Below are positions 58,801-64,000 of a stretch of DNA of 64,000 nt, in pieces (position 1 is the stretch's first letter; every line of letters begins with the position of its first letter). The position numbers and the translations under genes are program-made. The notes under the pieces are model-generated. The model did not search any database, was not told the origin of the DNA, and was given only the letters and a program-made list of their open reading frames with translations. Source of the stretch: Isoetes taiwanensis (taxonomy: Eukaryota; Streptophyta; Lycopodiopsida; Isoetales; Isoetaceae); assembly GCA_021234155.1 (NCBI GenBank), contig JAJEKV010000075.1, positions 2,719,280 through 2,783,279 on the forward strand, read 5' to 3'.

Positions 58801-61800
58801 GCTTCTCTGAGGCTAGTGCTTTTCTTGCAGCCAAAGAACATGCTAAACTAGCCTATACGAAAGAAGTAGCATCTGCAAATTTGCAGGCAATTGCAAGTTT
58901 TTCACACAAATATCTTCCTATATTATCGAACATATTTGTTAGTTCACCACCCGAGAAGCATGGTGATCTTCAGGTTGGTTTTTCAGGAGGCATTCAATCT
59001 GATGTCCCAGTACATATAAATATGATTTGCTTGATTCTTAGGCTATTAATTATGAGGCTTCTTTGTCACGTTGATTCATGTTATATGAGCAATAGATAAT
59101 TATCTAAGGAGCAAAAAAAATAAAGGGTTGATTTTGGCATGTCTTTAAGTTAGTTGTCATTGTTTGTATTCTTAGGTCACTGCGGAGAATATAATCTTTC
59201 TTATCTTGAGTCTCCTCATTTGTGGCTATTACCCATGTCCCTTTACATACTTCTTGCAGGCTGTTCTTGGGCAAATTGCTGCCATAACTGACAAGAAAAG
59301 GGTGAAGGAGTCATTTCTGCGAATTGGAGCACAGCTGTTGGACGCTACAAAAGGGAATGCTAGCGCCATGGAGGTTGATAATGCAAATTTAGAAGCAAAA
59401 TCTTCTGTGCGAAGGTGATGGGATATGACTGCTGCATTGTATTTTCCATGGTGCTTCATGTATTTGACAAGCTTTTAGTTCCCCCTTACATGGAAGAAAA
59501 TATTCAAATGTCATCTGATATTGACCATACAGAGATTTTGTTCAAGAGTATGCTGTTTTAAAGGACTTAACTGACACATTTAGTATCCAGATGTGTGTTT
59601 ATGGATCTTGCGCTCTCACTGATGCAAGGGTTGGATGATGAATCATTGAGAGTCCTATATGTCACTGCAAAACCTGCCTTGCAGGTAACGATGTCTATCT
59701 GTAGATTTGGCCCCTATGATTGTGATCCAGCAGGTTCTTACTAAAAACTTTTGCAGGATAATGATGGCGCAGTCCAGAAAAAAGCATATAAAGTCCTGGC
59801 CTGGACTGTAAAGGTACATACAAACCTTTTACTTGTATTGTTTGTCATCTTGCATTAGTCTAAAATTGTGTGTTTGATTTCAGGAACACAAAAAGTTCCT
59901 CATTGAAAAGTCAGACGAGATATTGGGCTTGGTAAAAGAAGCAACAGTTTCTTGTCAGGCCCCCGCAAAAAGATACCGCCTATTGCTGTTACACGTGCTA
60001 ATACTACATCTAATGAAGGTTGGTGTAATGCATAAGCACTGCTTCTATTTGATATTTGTCATGGACTTACTGTCTTAGAAGGTCAATGAGCTGATGAATG
60101 TTTCAATATGTCTGTTAGGTTGGCAATGACAAGGACAATGATGCAATACAAAGCATGCTCGTAGAAGTTGTTCTTTCGTTAAAGGAGGTCTCTCTTCTAC
60201 AGACATATTTTTTTTATTCACCTTATCCATTGAAGCTTAATATTTACCTGACTTGTTTGCAGACAAATAAGAAAACAAGAAATGAAGCCTATGGTTTACT
60301 TGTGGGGATTGGCCATGACATGCTTGAGGCGACACCTGGTTCAAGTGAGAACTTAATGAAGCTCTTTGTTATGGTGAGGACCCATTACCTTATACAAGCG
60401 AGCTGTAGACCATTGCCTGCAAGACGCACATCCCTGCTTTTTCATTTTTGCACAAGACATGTTGGCGTTCTTATTGTTCCTTTCCAGTATGACTTGTATG
60501 ATCATTTCCAATATTTTTATCTGATACTTCAGAGAACAAAATTAAGGGATACCTGTAAAATACTTCATGGTTTCTTAAAGACTGCATCTTGTGACGGCTA
60601 GAAACAAAGCTTTACTTGTGTAGACTACAGAGATTTTCCAATTCATGTGGTCAAAAATGAATGTAATTAATGATTGCTACTCTATCTTTTCTGGGTTCTA
60701 TTCATGAAGTCTACTATTCATGTTGTATCAGGTTACGGGCTGCATTGCAGGGAAGTCTTCTCAAATGCAAAGTGCAGCCATTACTGCAATTTCAAGATTG
60801 ATTTACGAGTTTTCATCCAATCTGTGTCAAGTGATACCAGATATTTTGCCTTTAGTTTTTGAGCTTTTAAAGACGAGAAGCCGCGAAATAGTAAAGGTAC
60901 ATCTAATTTTTATCCACTAGTCCTGATTCTATTTCCTTGGCAGCAATAAAGATGTGACATGATTTTGGACCCTTTGCAGTCTGTTCTTGGATTCATCAAA
61001 GTTATTGTTGCCAGATTGTCGCCAGAAGATCTTGGAAAACACCTGAAGTCACTGGTAGATGGACTGTTATTATGGATAAACGATTCAAAAAATCGTTTCA
61101 AGGCTAAGGTGGACCACATTTCCCGCCTCAGTTATTATGTCCACAAGATAATGTGCTCAAGAGTGTTTCTTTCAATATAGGTCCGCATTATTATTGAAAG
61201 ACTCATTCGTAAATGTGGCATGGATGCGGTCTCTGCTGTTGTGCCGGAGGAGCATGCAAAACTTTTAAAAAATATTCGCAAGGTCATGATGTCCCTCCAT
61301 CCTTATTTATCTGTTGGCTTGCTATATAATAATTACATGTCATATAACAAGTAAAAGTCTTGCTGTCATGGATTTCAAGGGAGTGTAATTTAAAACTACT
61401 GAAATGTCTGAATGAGAATTAATTTGAAATAGGCAAGGTGCTGTTTTAGCACTATGCAACGGAAAATATAGTTCTCTAGGCTCTTTGACAAATTGAAGTA
61501 CTTATCCATTAATTTACATTTTCTACTCCTCAACCAGAAGAGATTGGTTATTCTTTGTAGCTTTTGTACTATGCAAGCTGGCAACAAAAAGCACATTGGA
61601 AAGGCTTTGTAAAATGTGTTACTGATGATTTTTCTGACATATAGTAATGATATCTCTGCAGAAGCGGGATGCTCTGGAGAAGAAGAAACAGGCTTCAATG
61701 GCAGGAGCGGAAGATGAAGCAAAGTCCTCATTTTCACAGGCCACTACAGCTAGGTGCGTCAAGAAGTCTTTTGATAAAGTGAGTTTTATCGTTGGCCTAA

Positions 61801-62625
61801 TTTTGGTCTTGTTTACTACAGGCATAGCAAATGGGATCATACCGAGTTCTTCTCAGATATTGATGATGATAGCGATGAAATGCAAACAAATACAAGAGCA
61901 TCAACGCTGTTGAAGAATCGTTCAACTACCAAGTCGAAGAACAGTGCAAAGTACAGATCCATTTATTAAATAGACTTTCAGCTTTTGCTTTTATTGATGA
62001 GCTGCTCATGTTTGTTACCAGATCTGGACACTTATTGAAATCTACAAAAAGGCTACCAGGGGATATGCAGGAAGGGAATGAACCACTTGATCTTCTTGAT
62101 GTTAAACAGACACGTGCAGTTCTTTCGGTTTCTAAAGCTAAAGCTGATACCTCTTGTGAAGATGATGATTTATGCTTCACCGAAGATGGTCGCTTGATTG
62201 TGAATGCTGAGAATGATACACACAAAAAACGAAGGAGAGATATAGAAGAGGCAAAGGATACTGATAGCCAGCAGAAAATAAGCAAGAAAAAGCTTCCTGC
62301 AAAGAAAGGCAAGCATGATGTGGCGAGTAAGAAAGCTCAAAAAGCTTCAAGCAGTTGGGCATACAAAGGCGAAGAGTATGCTAATAAAAAGGGGGGAGGC
62401 GGAGACAACAAACAGGAGGGAAAAATGGAGCCTTATGCATATTGGCCTTTGGATGCAAAAATGCTAAACAGGCGTGAAGGGAAGAGAGCTGCTGCTAGGA
62501 AGGGCATGGCAAGTGTCATAAAAATGAGCAAGAAGCTGGAGGGTTTGAGTGTAAACAAGGCCAAAGCATCTATACAGAAGAAGAAACATAAGCCACATAA
62601 AGGAAAAGGCAAGGGTAGGAAATAA
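55807..62625 (+). CDS. RRP12: RRP12-like ribosome-biogenesis HEAT/ARM protein
   Basis: Nineteen exons with matching phases: 55807-56310, 56965-57499, 57559-57813, 57881-57978, 58084-58293, 58366-58554, 58743-58973, 59260-59414, 59591-59684, 59757-59813, 59884-60018, 60119-60187, 60263-60373, 60732-60896, 60980-61108, 61181-61282, 61662-61753, 61822-61950, 62022-62625. The product is about 1287 residues, normal for the family. RRP12 shuttles pre-40S/60S particles and helps rRNA maturation in the nucleolus. Evidence: the NUC173/HEAT region (SLWSLLPSFCNYPSD, KIAKLIGDALGKDELRGIL), HSKWDHTEFFSDIDDDSDE near the C-terminus, and a Lys/Arg-rich nuclear-type tail ending KGKGKGRK. The start at 55807 (MDELDVDDHGG) is preferred over Met 55681, which would add 42 residues. 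No disabling changes seen. Confidence 0.95.
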
Positions 62626-62998
62626 AGATGATTTTTTATGGTTTTGCTCCTACAAATAGCAACCATGGCTGTGCCATGTCGGAGATGTGGATAACTGAAG
62701 AGGACTCTGGCATTGCTTAACAGATAAAACCGAGATATTTGCAAGCACTGGAAGGGAAATTGGTGAGTAACCAAAAGTCTCGGGCAAATAATGTCCTCTT
62801 GTGGAAGAGGAAAATGGATTGGCATCATGTGATGTTGGATTCAACATGAATTATACTGCAGAAGATAGTTCTCTGTTCACTGCAAAATGCACAAAGAGAG
62901 AAATTGTTGCATTTTTAGCTTTCCGGATAATGGCCATGGTGCTGATACCTGAAGATTTTGTATTACCTTCCAAGGCACGTTTGGGAAACACGTCTTCA
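62626..62998. other. RRP12 3' flank
   Basis: Presumed 3' UTR and spacer up to the right direct repeat. No separate gene; the 88-codon frame at 62801-63067 runs into the repeat and lacks features. Confidence 0.5.
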
Positions 62999-63907
62999 AT
63001 CAATGCAAATTATATGCAAAATGTGCAGTTGAGGAAGGCAATTGGAAAATGGTGTCCTGGAATATGAATGGGGTCAGCTTGAGATAATGTTTGAATTACG
63101 GTCTATATACAACATTTGAAGAAAGTGCCCTTAGAAATAGATAGATATTGAAGTATTTGAAGAAGGAAGGAAATTGATTTAACCTGGACATGTAAGAAGG
63201 AGCTACCTAAGCAAGTGTCGAAATTAAAAAGCAGCAATGAGGCAAAGAAAATGAGAAACACGTGGGCGATCATGCAAAGTGGACATATATTTTTATATGC
63301 AAAGTGGATACATTATAGGATAGAAGGAAAAACTTTCTAGGGAATTTGAAAAATGGCGCAGGAACAGCAGATTCGGTATGGAAGGGAGGAGGATGAAAAG
63401 TTGAGGCCACACCCAAATCCGGCCTACGGCCATGCGCAAGAATCACCACCAATTGGTCCGGCAGCTACAATTGGAGATGTATTGGAGAGTCAGATTCTGA
63501 TTTTGCTGATGGGTTTTTTTTCTTTTTGTTTTTTTTTTACTTGTATTGTATGATGCCTTTCCTCTGGCCTAGCAAATGTTTCCTCTTTGCTGGATAAGGC
63601 AGCTATCAATATGTGCTGCAACATAGAGCTATTTCTTGTATCAGACGAAGTATGCTCTAAAGATTAAGTTATGCATTACAACTACAGAACAATCTTTGTC
63701 ATCGCTTTATGTTTTCATGACTGTTATGCTTTTAGTTATTCTCTTTGGCCGAGTAAATGTTCCCCCCTTGCTCGACCCTGTCATCAAGGCAGCTAGTAAT
63801 ATGCATGGTTTTCAAAAGCAATTTGACTGCCCTAATCTATTTTGTAGTTGTTTCTTCTGCAAAATTTACCAGCTTCAGGAGGGGTATTGTTTCAAGGAGG
63901 GTATCCA
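62999..63907 (+). repeat. Right copy of the 0.9-kb direct repeat
   Basis: 909 bp, same orientation as 52819-53749. Borders are sharp: sequences outside CACGTC...ATCCA are unrelated at the two sites. It does not start TG or end CA, so an LTR pair is not supported. Confidence 0.92.
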
Positions 63908-63912
63908 AAGGC

Positions 63913-63954
63913 AAAACACATATTGACTATGCCAAAACACATATTGACTATGCC
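63913..63954. repeat. Tandem duplication, 2 x 21 bp
   Basis: AAAACACATATTGACTATGCC twice without a gap (written here as the 21-bp unit start AAAACACATATTGACTATG). Confidence 0.9.
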
Positions 63955-64000
63955 AAGAACTCGGAAGGTGAGAGGTGGCTTAGGTTAAATTGAAGGGAAA

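Noticed and set aside
52819-63907. LTR retrotransposon with the direct repeats as LTRs
   Set aside because: No TG...CA borders, no primer-binding or polypurine tract recognised, and the interior is an intact 19-exon host gene.

Overview
The window is nuclear DNA from a land plant. The evidence is one intact 19-exon RRP12-like gene, an intact receptor-like kinase, remnants of plant-specific families (VQ, PAR1, DGAT2, triose-phosphate-translocator type), GT-AG introns, and dense transposon debris: LINEs, CACTA, Ty3/gypsy, Helitron ends and MITEs. The many LINE copies ending in (TATTC)n and the low gene density fit a large, repeat-rich genome. A fern or other non-flowering vascular plant is my best guess, but this is inference only.

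Layout. 1-3156: LINE1 (+), 5'-cut by the window edge, abutting a headless VQ-motif reading frame (3160-3765). 5250-7688: a 122-bp inverted repeat enclosing a decayed CACTA transposase (-), a LINE scrap and a Helitron-like 3' end. 7.7-12.5 kb: gene scraps, including a transporter N-terminus and a PAR1 exon pair cut off by a CT-rich minisatellite. 12.7-17.8 kb: LINE2 (+), GC-rich, almost full length but broken. 18.9-20.0 kb and 29.2-29.9 kb: three copies of a TIR element (R1) with internal hairpins. 22.4 kb and 34.87 kb: further Helitron-like ends. 27.4-27.8 kb: gypsy integrase/chromodomain tail, interrupted by a LINE 3' end. 36.3-37.9 kb: intact receptor-like kinase (-). 38.3-39.7 kb: LINE3 (-). 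39.7-41.3 kb: L1-type ORF1-like frames.

42.6-48.8 kb is the most unusual region. A decayed HUH/Y1 (Rep-like) endonuclease gene is followed by a small open frame, and that frame is split by a 3.46-kb insert. The insert consists of two same-orientation MITEs flanking a complete four-exon NHL-repeat membrane-protein gene. A short flanking direct repeat is found only at the outer ends, and the host frame reads through once the insert is removed. Past the second half of the frame lies a cluster of hairpins, two with canonical tRNA T-arm geometry. The HUH protein has the HxH metal motif and a single YxxK tyrosine motif, not the two-tyrosine arrangement of Helitrons, and no helicase is seen. This looks like a Replitron-like or otherwise poorly described single-strand DNA transposon that was itself hit by a composite MITE.

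50.5-52.0 kb: DGAT2-like pseudogene. 52.8-53.7 and 63.0-63.9 kb: 0.9-kb near-identical direct repeats bracketing the intact RRP12 gene (55.8-62.6 kb). The three apparently intact genes (receptor kinase, NHL, RRP12) show no evident functional link to each other.
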